NCBI RefSeq assembly: GCF_003369915.1
Contig: NW_022881603.1
Coordinates: 3,968,001 to 4,032,000 of the forward strand
Source of the DNA: Drosophila miranda
Taxonomy: Eukaryota > Arthropoda > Insecta > Diptera > Drosophilidae
Length of the DNA stretch: 64,000 nt
Direction of reading: 5' to 3'
A program made the position numbers and the translations under genes. Position 1 is the stretch's first letter, and each line of letters opens with the position of its first letter. The notes below the pieces were generated by a model, which searched no databases, was not told the DNA's origin, and was given only the letters and a program-made list of their open reading frames with translations. Below are positions 1 to 9,618 of this stretch, in pieces.

Positions 1-342
1 ATGAGGTTCGGAACCTACACAGAGCAGGAAAAACTGGAAATAATATACCAGAACTGCCGGCTGCCGCTGAAACTATACGTGAAGAGGAGAGAATTCCAAA
101 CGCTGTCGGAATTCATGATCATCACAGAGGAATTCGAAAAAATTGAGACAGATGCAGGACTCTCCAAGGTTACAGGTCGCCAATGGAATTACCCACAAAA
201 CGACCAACCAGCTTGGCAAAGGACGCAATACCGACAAAGGAAATGTCAAAGATGTGGAAACTATGGGCACGAGGCCCGAACATGCAACAGGGAACCCGTA
301 CTGTACTGCCGGACTGCAACAAACAAGGAGTACGCACAATAG
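1..342 (+). pseudogene. Gag C-terminal part, Osvaldo/Ulysses-like element
   Basis: Open from the window edge, so the 5' end of the element lies outside. The product is the end of a Ty3/gypsy-type Gag: a helical segment followed near nt 247-288 by one CCHC zinc knuckle (C-x2-C-x4-H-x4-C, CQRCGNYGHEARTC), which binds the packaged RNA. The frame closes at 342 and the protease-pol frame (+1 relative to it) has been open since 143, so gag and pol overlap. Whether this is a programmed frameshift or decay cannot be told from one copy. The family call rests on the similarity of the downstream pol to the second element at 8819-23265. Confidence 0.75.
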
Positions 343-2818
343 ACTGCTGAAGAAAACGACCGGAAAACACACAGGGTGCAGGACCAACCCGCGAATCTCC
401 TGTGGCCCAAAACCAGCTGAGCGGGACAACACACAACTAATATTTAACAAGAACCAACTTTTAGGACGGGCCAGGATTGGATCACAACTGATGGATGTAA
501 TCATCGATACAGGGGCAACAAGATGCATGATAAACGAAAATGCGGCCGAAAAACTAAAAGAAGAAGGCATCGAAGGAGTGGAAAACAGATTAATCCGTCT
601 CGCGGATGGGAGCACTCGGAGAACAACACGGAGAATCCAACTAACAGTAGAACTAGGGGGAAAAGAGACCACCCAATCATTCCTAATCATGACAGGGGTA
701 CCGGACACCCCCATACTAGGGATGGAATTTTTAAAGGATGCAGGCACATCAATAACGTGCGGAGAAGCCACAGTAAACTTCAACGGGGAACCAAGCCCAA
801 AGAGAAAGGAGGAAAGCGCAAGAAATTCAGTAACAGAGCCGACGGACGAAGAAATCGAAAAATGGATTAAAACGGAGGTACAAAAATCCAACACTCTTGA
901 AGGGGTGAGCAATGTTACGAAACATCGGATATTTCTGAAGGATGACAGACCAGTCAAACAGAGGTATTACCCAAGAAACCCAGCGCAAATGGAAATCATC
1001 AACAAAGAGATCAGCGAACTCATAAAGCAAGATATAATAGAACCATCACACAGCCCATACAGCTCGCCGATTGTTCTCATAAAAAAGAAAACCGGAGATT
1101 GGAGGGTCTGCGTGGACTACCGACTGTTAAACGAAAAAACAGAGAAGGATGCATACCCATTACCACGGATGGACTTTATTCTAAATCAGCTTAAAGAGTC
1201 TAAATACATTAGCACGCTCGACTTAAAGTCAGGGTATTGGCAAATCCCAATGGAAAAACAGAGCCGACACTACACAGCCTTTACAGCTCCCGGGCGAGGA
1301 TTGTACCAATGGAAGGTCATGCCATTCGGACTCACAACAGCACCTGCTACGTTCCAAAGAGCCATAGACTCGGTAATCGGATCGGACATGGAACCATTCG
1401 CTTTCGCATACCTAGACGACATAAACGTAATTGGGCGGACGAAAGTTGAACACATGCAGAAACTACAAACGGTATTTGAACGACTACGGACAGCAAACCT
1501 ACGCATAAACGCAGCAAAATGTCACTTTTTCCAAAAGAAACTTAGATACCTAGGACACATGGTGAGCGAGGAAGGAATACACACAGACCCAGATAAAGTG
1601 GCGGCCATTAAAGAACTCACCGCACCAACTACACTGAAACAGCTGCACAGTTTTTTGGGCCTGGCCTCTTGGTACCGCAGATTCGTACCAGCGTACACCG
1701 AACGAGCAAAAGCTCTACAAGACCTATTAAAAAAGGGGCAAAAATTTGAGTGGGGCGAAGCACAAGAGAACAGCTTCCAAGACCTAAAGCTGTGTCTAAC
1801 GGAAGCACCAATATTAGCATGCCCGTACTTCAGAAAAACATTCATACTGCAAACAGACGCAAGCGACTGCGGCCTAGGAGCGGTGTTGACCCAGGAAGAT
1901 GCGGACGGAGAATATGTAATTTCCTACGCAAGCCGCAAGCTCAAAAGCGAGGAAACGAAATACTCCGCAACGGAAAAAGAATGCCTAGCCATCTACTGGG
2001 TTATACACAAGATGAGGATGTACCTGGAAGGCTACCAATTTATCGTAATTACAGATCACCTAGCCCTCAAATGGTTAAATTCCATCGAAAGCCCATCCGG
2101 ACGAGTAGCAAGATGGGCATTGGGACTGCAAGCATTCTCATTCGAAATACGATATCGGAAAGGCAAGTTGAACGCAGTGGCGGACGGACTCTCCCGCTTA
2201 CCACGCGAAGAAACCCGAATAGCAGAAATCGTAGAATGCGCTTGGTATCAAAACAAATGGAACCAAGTAGAGATAACACCAAAAGAAGCTACGGATTATA
2301 CCATAAAACACGGAAGATTATACCGACACATACCAAGCCAAAACGACGAAGACGATCAACCCTGGAAACTGTGCGTTCTAAAACAAGAGAGACAGAGGGT
2401 ACTAACCGAAAATCACACAAACCCAACAGCCGGACATCTCGGGATCAGACGCACGAAAATCAGAATAAGGCAGCGATACTTTTGGCCAGGGCTAACCAGA
2501 GACGTAACACGATTCGTACGAACATGCGAAAGCTGCCAAAAATTTAAGGTATCGAAACAAGCACCATGGGAAACAATATGCGTCGATTTCGTGGGACCAC
2601 TCCCAAGATCGCCGCACGGCAACACCGCACTAATCGTGTTTATCGATAAATTTTCGAAATGGGTGGAGGTCACACCGACAAGAAGCGCAACAGCTGACGC
2701 ATTCCGAAAGGCGTTCAGAGAAAAAATACTGGCGAGGGGAGGTGCACCAAAGCGAGTGATCTCAGACAACGGCGTACAATTTACAAGCAGAAAGACGAAA
2801 CAGACAGATGGAAAATAA
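143..2818 (+). CDS. Pol polyprotein (PR-RT-RNase H-partial IN) of Osvaldo/Ulysses-like retrotransposon, 3' truncated
   Basis: An 891-codon open frame. The first 90 or so codons overlap gag in another frame and are probably not translated from this ATG. In order: aspartic protease with IIDTGAT at about nt 497-517; reverse transcriptase with the YLDD box near 1407-1420; RNase H with TDAS and TDHLALKW motifs; integrase zinc finger (H-H-C-C, GHLG to CESCQK, about 2430-2545); and the start of the integrase core with the first two catalytic Asp (CVDFVGP and SDNGVQF). The frame then runs into unrelated sequence before the third catalytic residue, Glu, so integrase is inactive. This looks like an internal deletion near 2790. 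RT and RNase H look undamaged. Confidence 0.85.
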   Translation: MRQMQDSPRLQVANGITHKTTNQLGKGRNTDKGNVKDVETMGTRPEHATGNPYCTAGLQQTRSTHNRLLKKTTGKHTGCRTNPRISCGPKPAERDNTQLIFNKNQLLGRARIGSQLMDVIIDTGATRCMINENAAEKLKEEGIEGVENRLIRLADGSTRRTTRRIQLTVELGGKETTQSFLIMTGVPDTPILGMEFLKDAGTSITCGEATVNFNGEPSPKRKEESARNSVTEPTDEEIEKWIKTEVQKSNTLEGVSNVTKHRIFLKDDRPVKQRYYPRNPAQMEIINKEISELIKQDIIEPSHSPYSSPIVLIKKKTGDWRVCVDYRLLNEKTEKDAYPLPRMDFILNQLKESKYISTLDLKSGYWQIPMEKQSRHYTAFTAPGRGLYQWKVMPFGLTTAPATFQRAIDSVIGSDMEPFAFAYLDDINVIGRTKVEHMQKLQTVFERLRTANLRINAAKCHFFQKKLRYLGHMVSEEGIHTDPDKVAAIKELTAPTTLKQLHSFLGLASWYRRFVPAYTERAKALQDLLKKGQKFEWGEAQENSFQDLKLCLTEAPILACPYFRKTFILQTDASDCGLGAVLTQEDADGEYVISYASRKLKSEETKYSATEKECLAIYWVIHKMRMYLEGYQFIVITDHLALKWLNSIESPSGRVARWALGLQAFSFEIRYRKGKLNAVADGLSRLPREETRIAEIVECAWYQNKWNQVEITPKEATDYTIKHGRLYRHIPSQNDEDDQPWKLCVLKQERQRVLTENHTNPTAGHLGIRRTKIRIRQRYFWPGLTRDVTRFVRTCESCQKFKVSKQAPWETICVDFVGPLPRSPHGNTALIVFIDKFSKWVEVTPTRSATADAFRKAFREKILARGGAPKRVISDNGVQFTSRKTKQTDGK

Positions 2819-3491
2819 AGAAGATAAATTCAACATTTCGGCCCGGAAATTCAAAGAAAGGATGGCACAGGCCAGCCACAAAAACCGAGCGGCAAAACTA
2901 CTATCGGCTGCCCCCCCACTCAGCTCACGGATGAAAGTATCAGGAACAAAGGTGTCAGCACCAAGGAAAACAGCAACAAACAAAACGATGGAAACCACGG
3001 CAGGACAGCGCGAGACTCGAGGAGAACAAGTAGCAACGCACAATGAAGTAATCCCAACAAAAAAGAGGATCAGCTGGGCAAACCAGGCCAACCTACAGGA
3101 ACAAACGGCACGAAGAATCAGCGAACAACAAGGCCCGGAACTTTCCTGGGCAAAACAAGTGGAAGACGAAGAGTCCGACCGGGACGTGCTAGACCTAAAC
3201 CCCGAGCGGCCAACACCAGAACCGGAAACCCAGAAACCCATCCAGAGAGGCACCATCCCGGGCGAATGGGAGGTCCCGGAAAAATTCGAACTAGCGCCCA
3301 CGGCGATCGAACTAGTCAAAGCAAAACTCCACGACCGCCCAAAACACACTCAACGACGGTTCAAACTACGGAACGAGAAACAGGAGGCGTGTTGGGTGAA
3401 GATCGGCCGAGCTGGAGATGTTCGCATCAGCGCATGGTTCCAAACAAAGTCAATTGGCGACGCTCCACTGGGAAAGGAGGGGGGAGTGTGA
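2808..3491 (+). CDS. 3' ORF of the first retroelement, function unknown
   Basis: 227 codons that end at the polypurine tract, so this is the last ORF before the 3' LTR. The product is hydrophilic and rich in Gln, Glu, Arg and Lys. It has two WAxQ-like stretches (ISWANQANLQEQ, LSWAKQVEDE) and a charged C-terminal half ending near GDAPLGKEGGV. I see no signal peptide or membrane segment, so it does not look like an envelope. It starts inside the overlap with truncated pol, so its real N-terminus may be missing. It could be the C-terminal extension of pol joined by the deletion near 2790, or a separate small ORF. I do not recognise a family. Confidence 0.5.
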   Translation: MENKEDKFNISARKFKERMAQASHKNRAAKLLSAAPPLSSRMKVSGTKVSAPRKTATNKTMETTAGQRETRGEQVATHNEVIPTKKRISWANQANLQEQTARRISEQQGPELSWAKQVEDEESDRDVLDLNPERPTPEPETQKPIQRGTIPGEWEVPEKFELAPTAIELVKAKLHDRPKHTQRRFKLRNEKQEACWVKIGRAGDVRISAWFQTKSIGDAPLGKEGGV

Positions 3492-4830
3492 CGCCCAGCG
3501 CCAGGAAGACCAAGCGCCGGCGCCACAAACACCACAACAATATCACTAGAAACACCAAGACAAGCCATGAAGACTATAAAATTAGTATTAGTAGGATAAG
3601 TAGAACATAAGCTACAAACACATGAAGACCTGCCACATAAGAAATAAATATAAATAAACAAACAATACAAGATACATAAAACCAACCACAGCTGATCACC
3701 ACCAATGGGCCCGTAGCACAGCCACCCACGGTCACACCCACAGCTGACCGCCCCAAGTGTGACCATAACCCAAGGTCCAACGGGCACACTATCAGCCGAT
3801 CCGTACAAACGCGTTAGGGACCCCTCAGCACAACGCGCTAGGGACAGACCGTACGATCAGCTGCTTTTCGGAAATAAAAGGGGGTCCGCCAGAGCGATCA
3901 GGATCAGTTCGGCTCCGGCCCGTGGAGAGGTAAGCATCAGTAGCAGCCACCAGCAGCCCCAGCGATCCTCCAATCCTCCTCGGAGCGCATTAAACCTCCG
4001 CAACATTATTTCTCCTCGGAGCGCATTAACCCTCCGCAACATTATTTCTCCTCGGAGCGCATTCACCCTCCGCAACATTATTTCTCCTCGGAGCGCATTA
4101 ACCCTCCGCAACATTATTTCTCCTCAGAGCGCATTCACCCTCCGCAACATTATTTCTCCTCGGAGCGCATTCACCCTCCGCAACATTATTTCTCCTCGGA
4201 GCGCATTAACCCTCCGCAACATTATTCCTCCTCGGAGCGCATTCACCCTCCGCAACATTATTCCTCCTCGGAGCGCATTCACCCTCCGCAACATTACTCC
4301 TCCTCGGAGCGCATTCACCCTCCGCAACATTATTTCTCCTCGGAGCGCATTAACCCTCCGCAACATTATTTCTCCTCGGAGCGCATTAACCCTCCGCAAC
4401 ATTATTTCTCCTCGGAGCGCATTAACCCTCCGCAACATTATTTCTCCTCGGAGCGCATTAACCCTCCGCAACATTATTCCTCCTCGGAGCGCATTCACCC
4501 TCCGCAACATTATTCCTCCTCGGAGCGCATTAACCCTCCGCAACATTATTTCTCCTCGGAGCCTATTCACCTTCCGCAACATTCTTCCCCTCGGAGCGCA
4601 TTAGACCTCCGCGACCTCAACCGGCACCGACCAGAAGACTACCAGCCCGCAACCATCCGCCACGTGCGGCCAACCCGAAGGACGACCCCGAAGGAAGAGC
4701 CAGCAGAAAAACACCCGCGCAACTACCAAACTTTGTACCTTTAAGAACAATAAAAATAACTCTATCTCTTTTATTACCGCTCAAAGCCCGCCTTATTCTT
4801 GAATTACGAGACTCTCTTTCAGCTACCACA
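3487..4830 (+). repeat. 3' LTR of the first retroelement, with internal minisatellite
   Basis: Starts TGTGACGCCC directly after the polypurine tract. A TATA-like AATAAAAG lies near 3873 and an AATAAA near 4747 could act in polyadenylation. The LTR is about 1.3 kb, long for the class, and roughly half is the 36-bp tandem array at 3976-4612. The 3' end is not certain because no second LTR is present. TACCACA at about 4824-4830 would give the expected terminal CA. Confidence 0.6.
3976..4612 (+). repeat. 36-bp minisatellite, about 18 copies
   Basis: Tandem units built on CCTCGGAGCGCATTAACCCT followed by CCGCAACATTATTTCT. Units vary mainly at AACC/CACC and TTTCT/TTCCT. The length of 36 is a multiple of three, so both strands show long spurious ORFs with a 12-residue repeat. 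The first and last units are diverged (TAAACC, TAGACC). The array sits inside the LTR. Confidence 0.95.
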
Positions 4831-4893
4831 CCCAGAGATCAAACAAATTTCTGTGGAACCCGGCGCGACGAGCATACCCCGGCCGAAGCGCCG

Positions 4894-6214
4894 TCACAAG
4901 TACCAAGTAGACTATGAAGAAAAATTTGCTCCCGTTGCTAGAATTGCCAGTTTTAGGTTCGTACTATCATTGGCAGTCCAGTTTAATTTGAAAGTCCATC
5001 AGATGGATGTTAAAAAAGCTTTCCTCAATGGTACATTAAGTGAGGAGATATATATGCGGCCTCCTCACGGCGTATCATGCGGTGCTGGTCATGTATGCAA
5101 ACTGAACAAAGCCATTTATGGGCTCAAACAAGCAGCTAGATGCTGGTTTCAAGTATTTGAGCAAGCATTGAAAGAATTCGATTTTGTAAACTCTCCCGTG
5201 GATCGTTGCATATATATTCTTGATAGAGGTGACATAAAGAAAAACATATATGTATTATTATATGTTGATGATGTAGTAATAGCGACAAGGGATATGGATA
5301 GAATGAATAATTTCAAAAAGTATTTAAGCGAAAGATTTATAATGACTGACTTAAATGAGATAAAACATTTTATCGGTATCAGAGTAGAAATGTTTGAAGA
5401 CAAAATATATTTGAGTCAAGCTGCATATGTAAAAAGAATTTTAAATAAATTTAACATGGATAGTTGCAATTTGTCAGTACTCCATTACTATATAAACTAA
5501 ATTATGAGTTACTTAACTCAGATGAAGACTGCAATGCTCCATGTCGTAACCTTATTGGCTGTTTAATGTACATAATGCTGTGTACACGACCAGATTTAGC
5601 TGCCGCTGTAAATATCTTGAGTAGATATAGTAGCAAGAACAATGCTGAGTTATGGCAATGTTTAAAAAGGGTTATTAGATATTTAAAGGGAACTATTGAT
5701 ATGAAGCTTATATTTAAAAAGAATACATCATTTGAAAATACATTAGTTGGCTATGTAGACTCCGATTGGGGTAGTAATGAGATTGATAGAAAAAGTACAG
5801 CGGGTTATTTGTTTAAAATGTTCGATTCCAATTTAATTTGTTGGAATACAAAAATACAGAATTCAGTGGCAGCTTCATCAACTAAAGCTGAATATATGGC
5901 CCTATTTGAAGCTGTAAGAGAAGCTTTATAGCTAAAGTCTCTTCTAAATAGTATTAATCTTAAACTCGACAGACCCATTAACATTTATAAAGACAACCAA
6001 GGCTGTATTAGCATTGCAAATAATCCCTCATGTCATAAAAGAGCAAAGCATATTGATATAAAATATCATTTTTCAAGAGAACAGATAGAAACTTATGAGA
6101 TTTCTCTTGAGTATATTAATACAGACAACCAACTTGCTGACATCTTCACGAAGCCACTACCTTCTGGAAGATTTGCGGAACTGCGGAACAATTTAGGACT
6201 ACTACAAGAAGAAT
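4894..6214 (+). pseudogene. copia-like Pol fragment (RT and RNase H)
   Basis: Ty1/copia-type Pol, 5' truncated. The recognisable frame begins within RT at about 4894 (QVDYEEKFAPVARI), continues through HQMDVKKAFLNG and the YVDD box (near 5259-5273), and shifts frame at about 5466-5480. It goes on through LCTRPDLA and GYVDSDWG, meets a premature TAG at 5929-5931 where a Trp would be expected, then runs on as RNase H (DNQGCISIANNP, ADIFTKPLP) to a stop at 6212-6214. No gag, protease or integrase remains. One frameshift and one nonsense codon make it non-functional. The match to the copia family is strong by motif. Confidence 0.9.
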
Positions 6215-6540
6215 GATTCCAATTTAAGGAAAACATGGACATGATGCTTTATTAACAAATTTATTATATTAATTCATATTTAATTTTTTTTTATTTTTTT
6301 TTTTTTTGATTTGAACCAAAAGAACCAATGAATTGTTATAGTAATTTAATTTTATGTTAATCTAATTTTAAAGTGATCTGATCGGGTTTTTCTGGGTTTT
6401 CCCCGTATCCTTAGAGCAAATGCTAGATCACATAACACTTCCCAGAATGCACACCAACCACATTAGAATAACAATTGAATGTTACCTTTTTGATTTAATG
6501 ATGAAAACATTTTTTTTTATTTTTATGATTTTGATGATTA

Positions 6541-6686
6541 ATGTTGCGGAGGGTGAATGCGCTCCGAGGATAAATAATGTTGCGGAGGGTGAATGCGCTC
6601 CGAGGAGAAATAATGTTGCGGAGGGTTAATGCGCTCCGAGGAGAAATAATGTTGCGGAGGGTGAATGCGCTCCGAGGAGAAATAAT
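6541..6686 (-). repeat. Four units of the 36-bp minisatellite, inverted, inside copia 3' UTR
   Basis: Four units reading TTGCGGAGGGTGAATGCGCT then CCGAGGAGAAATAATG. This is the reverse complement of the array at 3976-4612. Flanked on both sides by copia sequence, with 7-base microhomology at each junction (TAATGTT at 6539-6545, AAATAAT at 6680-6686). Confidence 0.9.
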
Positions 6687-6926
6687 CCCTCATGTCATAA
6701 AAGAGCAAAGCATATTGATATAAAATATCATTTTTCAAGAGAACAGATAGAAACTTATGAGATTTCTCTTGAGTATATTAATACAGTCAACCAACTTGCT
6801 GACATCTTCACGAAGCCACTACCTGCTGGAAGATTTGCGGAACTGCGGAACAAATTAGGACTACTACAAGAAGAATGATTCCAATTTAAGAAAAACATGA
6901 ACATGATGCTTTATTAACGAATTTAT
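6680..6926 (+). repeat. Duplicate of the copia RNase H C-terminal segment
   Basis: Nearly identical to 6018-6250. It encodes the same end of RNase H (HKRAKHIDIKYHF, ADIFTKPLP) and the same stop, with a handful of substitutions such as CAGTCAACC for CAGACAACC. It is entered directly from the minisatellite. Confidence 0.9.
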
Positions 6927-6966
6927 TACATTATCCATTAGTCCGTTCTTGCTGGGACCATGTTGT

Positions 6967-8116
6967 TATACCCGATACTCAAAATGAGTATTGGGGTATA
7001 TTAGATTTGTGGTAAAAGTGGATGTGTGTAACGTCCAGAAGGAATCGTTTCCGACCCCATAAAGTATATATATTCTTGATCAGCATCAATAGCCGAGTCG
7101 ATTGAGCCCTGTCTGTCTGTCCGTCTGTCCGTCCGTCCGTCCGTCCGTCCGTCCGTCCGTCCGTCCGTCCGTCTGTCCGTCCGTCCGTCCCCTTCAGCGC
7201 CTATTGCTCAAAGACTATAAGAGCTAGAGCAACGATGTTTTGGATCCAGACATCTGTGAAATGTCACTGCTACAAAAATATTTTAAAACTTTGCCCCGCC
7301 CACTTCCGCCCCCACAAAGGACGAAAATCTGTGGCATCCACATTTTTAAAGATACGATAAAACCAAAAATGCAGAATCGTAGAAGATGACTATATGTTCT
7401 AGAGTGTAAAATCTCAACCAGATCATATAATTATTATAGCCAGAATCAAGAAAACAATTTCATTCTTTCTCGCTCTGTCTCTCTCTAACACACAGGTTTC
7501 ATGGTCGGCTTTTCCAATTGCAAAATATGAGTTCAAAGATCTCAGAACCTATAAGAGCCAGAGCAACCAAATTTGGTATCCCCACTCCTGTGATATCGGA
7601 CCTTGACCGTTTCGTGTCCAAATTTCGCCACACCCCCTTCCGCCCCCGCAAAGGACGAAAATCTGGGGCATCCACAAATCTCAGAGACTATTAAGGCTAG
7701 AGTAACCAAATTTGGTTTCCGTACTTCTGTTAGATCTCACTATAAAACGTATATCTCAGGATTTCGCCCCACCCCCTTCCGCCCCCACAAAGGACGAAAA
7801 TCTGTTGCATCCACAATATTGCACATTCGAGAAAACTAAAAACGCAGAATCATAGATAATGACTATATCTATCAGATTGCTGAATCTGGATCAGATCGAA
7901 TCATTTTTGTAGCCAAAAGCAAGAAATCAATTTGCAGTGGCCACGCAGCACCCGACGTCACGCTCAGACTGATTTTCTGTCTCTCTCGCACGCACTCTTT
8001 GTCGTGTGGTTCGATATTAGCGGCGTCTGCCGCAGGAGAGCCATACTGACTTAGTATCGGGTATAACTGTAGAGTTGCGGTGTACGCAGCAACTCACAAC
8101 GTTCCCCCTCGTTTTT
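6967..8116 (+). mobile_element. DINE-1/ISY-type non-autonomous Helentron element (full length)
   Basis: Begins TATACCCGATACTCAAAATG after a TT. It has a conserved block (GTGGATGTGTGTAACGTCC), a GTCC/GTCT microsatellite at about 7109-7190, several diverged internal blocks (GGGGCGGAAG-like), and a GA/CT-rich stretch. The 3' end is a stem-loop with arms GAGTTGC and GCAACTC (8072-8098) followed by CGTTCCCCCTCG. This is the structure described for DINE-1/mini-me elements. No coding capacity. Confidence 0.9.
7109..7190 (+). repeat. (GTCC/GTCT)n microsatellite within DINE
   Basis: About 20 four-base units alternating GTCT and GTCC. The same GTCY tract, or its complement, recurs in the DINEs at 23400, 28350, 33810, 37600, 44025 and 53270. 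Confidence 0.95.
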
Positions 8117-8424
8117 ATTTAGTATAGATGAGTGACCTATGTTCTGGGGTACCCATTGTTCAGAGTCCCTAAGACGTATTGCTGCCATTTCTGTCCGCTC
8201 CTTTCCTGCAAAGTCAAGGCTCTGAAGGCATAACATGGCGTTTAGCGCATCATTTGGTGTAGTTCGAAGAGCTCCACTGATGCAGAGGGCGGCTGTTCGC
8301 TGAACCTTGCCCAGCTGATTGGTGATTGTCCTTTTTGTTAGGGCAGGCCACCAGACAGTAACTCCGTAGAGTATTATAGGTCTGACTATTGCCAGATATA
8401 TCCATCGGACTATGCTTGGGTAAG
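8117..8424 (-). pseudogene. LOA/bilbo/TRIM-type LINE reverse transcriptase, C-terminal fragment
   Basis: Reading the minus strand gives an uninterrupted frame typical of the end of RT in R1/LOA-clade LINEs: YLAIVRPIILYGVTVWW, then QLGKVQRTAALCISGALRTT, then PNDALNAMLCLQSLDF. It is cut on the right by copia 3' UTR at about 8424 and on the left by the DINE. About 40 bp on the other side of the DINE (6927-6966) may be its continuation, which would make the DINE an insertion into the LINE. Family assignment to LOA rather than R1 is by motif only. Confidence 0.7.
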
Positions 8425-8571
8425 AGCAAATGCTAGATCACATAACACTTCCCAGAATGCACACCAACCACATTAGAATAACAATTGAATGTTACCTTTT
8501 TGATTTAATGATGAAAACATTTTTTTTTATTTTATTGATTTTGATGATTAATGTTATTTTTGAGGGGGGCG

Positions 8572-8818
8572 TGTTGGAATACGCCTATTCAAATAATAAC
8601 ATTAAATACTATTAAATAATACTATCGATATATTAAGTATTATTATGTAAAGTTAGTCTGGTCACACTTGAAGTGTCCACTTCCTCTTTCCTTTCTGATC
8701 TCGAATCGAATGTACGTGGTACCGGTGTTGCAGTGAAAAAGTAATCAAGAAATCTTTAAAAAAAAATATAACTTGGTACTGTCATTCGTTTACTAATTGT
8801 CATAGCTAGTTATCCAAT
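8572..8818 (+). repeat. copia-like 3' LTR, possibly cut at its right end
   Basis: Starts TGTTGGAATACGCC just after the polypurine tract GAGGGGGGCG. It contains a GTACCGGTGTTGCAGTG block that I associate with copia LTRs. It meets the truncated LTR of the next element at 8818/8819 without a recognisable terminal CA, so the end may be lost. Confidence 0.75.
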
Positions 8819-9320
8819 AGTCGGCGCCGCCAAAATCTGCAACGATCACCAAGAACGGCAAAGTGCGCCCCGACGCGGAAGTGCATTTGTCAAACCCGCC
8901 GACCCAGCAATACGGGCCTATAAAAAGACGGCGACGAGAACCAAAGAGCAACTTACGCAGAGACCCGGCCCGGAGTACAGACGCGGTACCCGGAACTCAC
9001 CAGAAGACATCGGCGCATAATTAAAATAAGTTCATTTAAACCGCTAAGAAATACAATAAAGTTTCAAATTATCAAAGTAAAAACACCCGATTGCGTAAGT
9101 TCACCCCAATTAGCCGAGGCACCGACGTCGCCCCGCCCCGAGTCCACACAGTCGTTTCGTATACACGACGAGCGACGCCCATTCTAGCCCCGATCCACCT
9201 CTCTACGACAGGCCGCCCCCTGACGCCGCCCTTAAGGTTCCATCACATTTCTACAAATTTCTTGTGGATTGACCCCTGGACGGGACTGAGCTTACCTCAG
9301 CCTGAAATAGGTACATCACA
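8819..9320 (+). repeat. 5' LTR (truncated) of the env-bearing element
   Basis: Begins at AGTCGGCGCCGCC, corresponding to base 219 of the 3' LTR at 22547. It includes a TATAAAAAG (8920s) and an AATAAAG (9055), and ends CATCACA before the primer site. Confidence 0.9.
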
Positions 9321-9322
9321 AG

Positions 9323-9340
9323 TGGCGCCCGAGCAGGGAC
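9323..9340 (+). other. Primer binding site, tRNA-Lys type
   Basis: TGGCGCCCGAGCAGGGAC, two bases after the LTR. It differs by one base from the tRNA-Lys3-type primer site; Osvaldo and Ulysses are reported to use tRNA-Lys. Confidence 0.85.
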
Positions 9341-9618
9341 CCAAGGGAACGTCAGCGAGAGTTTGTGGAGTAAAACCCCACGGCCACTAGAGAAGAACAC
9401 AAGAAAACGACCCGAAGAAAACCCCGACCTCGCGCAATACCAACGGCAAGAGTTGCGCAACAAGCAGACGAAAGCGCGACACAGCGACAGAGAAACGCGA
9501 ACAGTGCCGTCACCCCGAGAAGAAATTCGAAGCGTCAGCCGCGAAGCTCGACACAGTACCCTAGTGAAGGAAAAGCGCAAGCCCAGCGAAACAGCCAACT
9601 CGAGTAACAATCGAAACG

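Larger units (their letters stand above)
1..4830 (+). mobile_element. Osvaldo/Ulysses-like LTR retrotransposon, 3' part
   Basis: Contains the end of gag, pol, a 3' ORF, a polypurine tract (GGGAAAGGAGGGGGGAG, about 3470-3486) and a long 3' LTR starting TGTGACGCCC at 3487. The pol is clearly related to that of the env-bearing element at 8819-23265, but the LTRs are unrelated. The 5' half is outside the window. The right boundary is uncertain, between about 4830 and 4893. Confidence 0.75.
4894..8818 (+). mobile_element. copia-like LTR retrotransposon, 5' truncated, mosaic 3' tail
   Basis: The 3' tail is rearranged. Order: RT-RNase H (4894-6214), 3' UTR (to 6545), four inverted minisatellite units (6546-6679), a second copy of the RNase H end (6680-6926), a LINE fragment split by a DINE (6927-8424), a second copy of the 3' UTR (8425-8561), the polypurine tract GAGGGGGGCG (8562-8571), and an LTR starting TGTTGGAATA at 8572. 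Segments 6018-6250 and 6680-6926 are near-identical, as are 6413-6545 and 8425-8555. Confidence 0.85.

Noticed and set aside
3759..4604. Long ORFs on both strands with a 12-residue repeat
   Set aside because: Produced by the 36-bp minisatellite, whose length is a multiple of three. Not a protein gene.
3976..4612. Possible CRISPR array (36-bp repeats)
   Set aside because: Repeats are directly adjacent with no unique spacers, and the genome is eukaryotic.
4851..4875. Primer-site-like TGGAACCCGGCGCGACG after the first element's LTR
   Set aside because: Does not match any tRNA 3' end I know, and the element's 3' LTR should be followed by flanking DNA, not a primer site.
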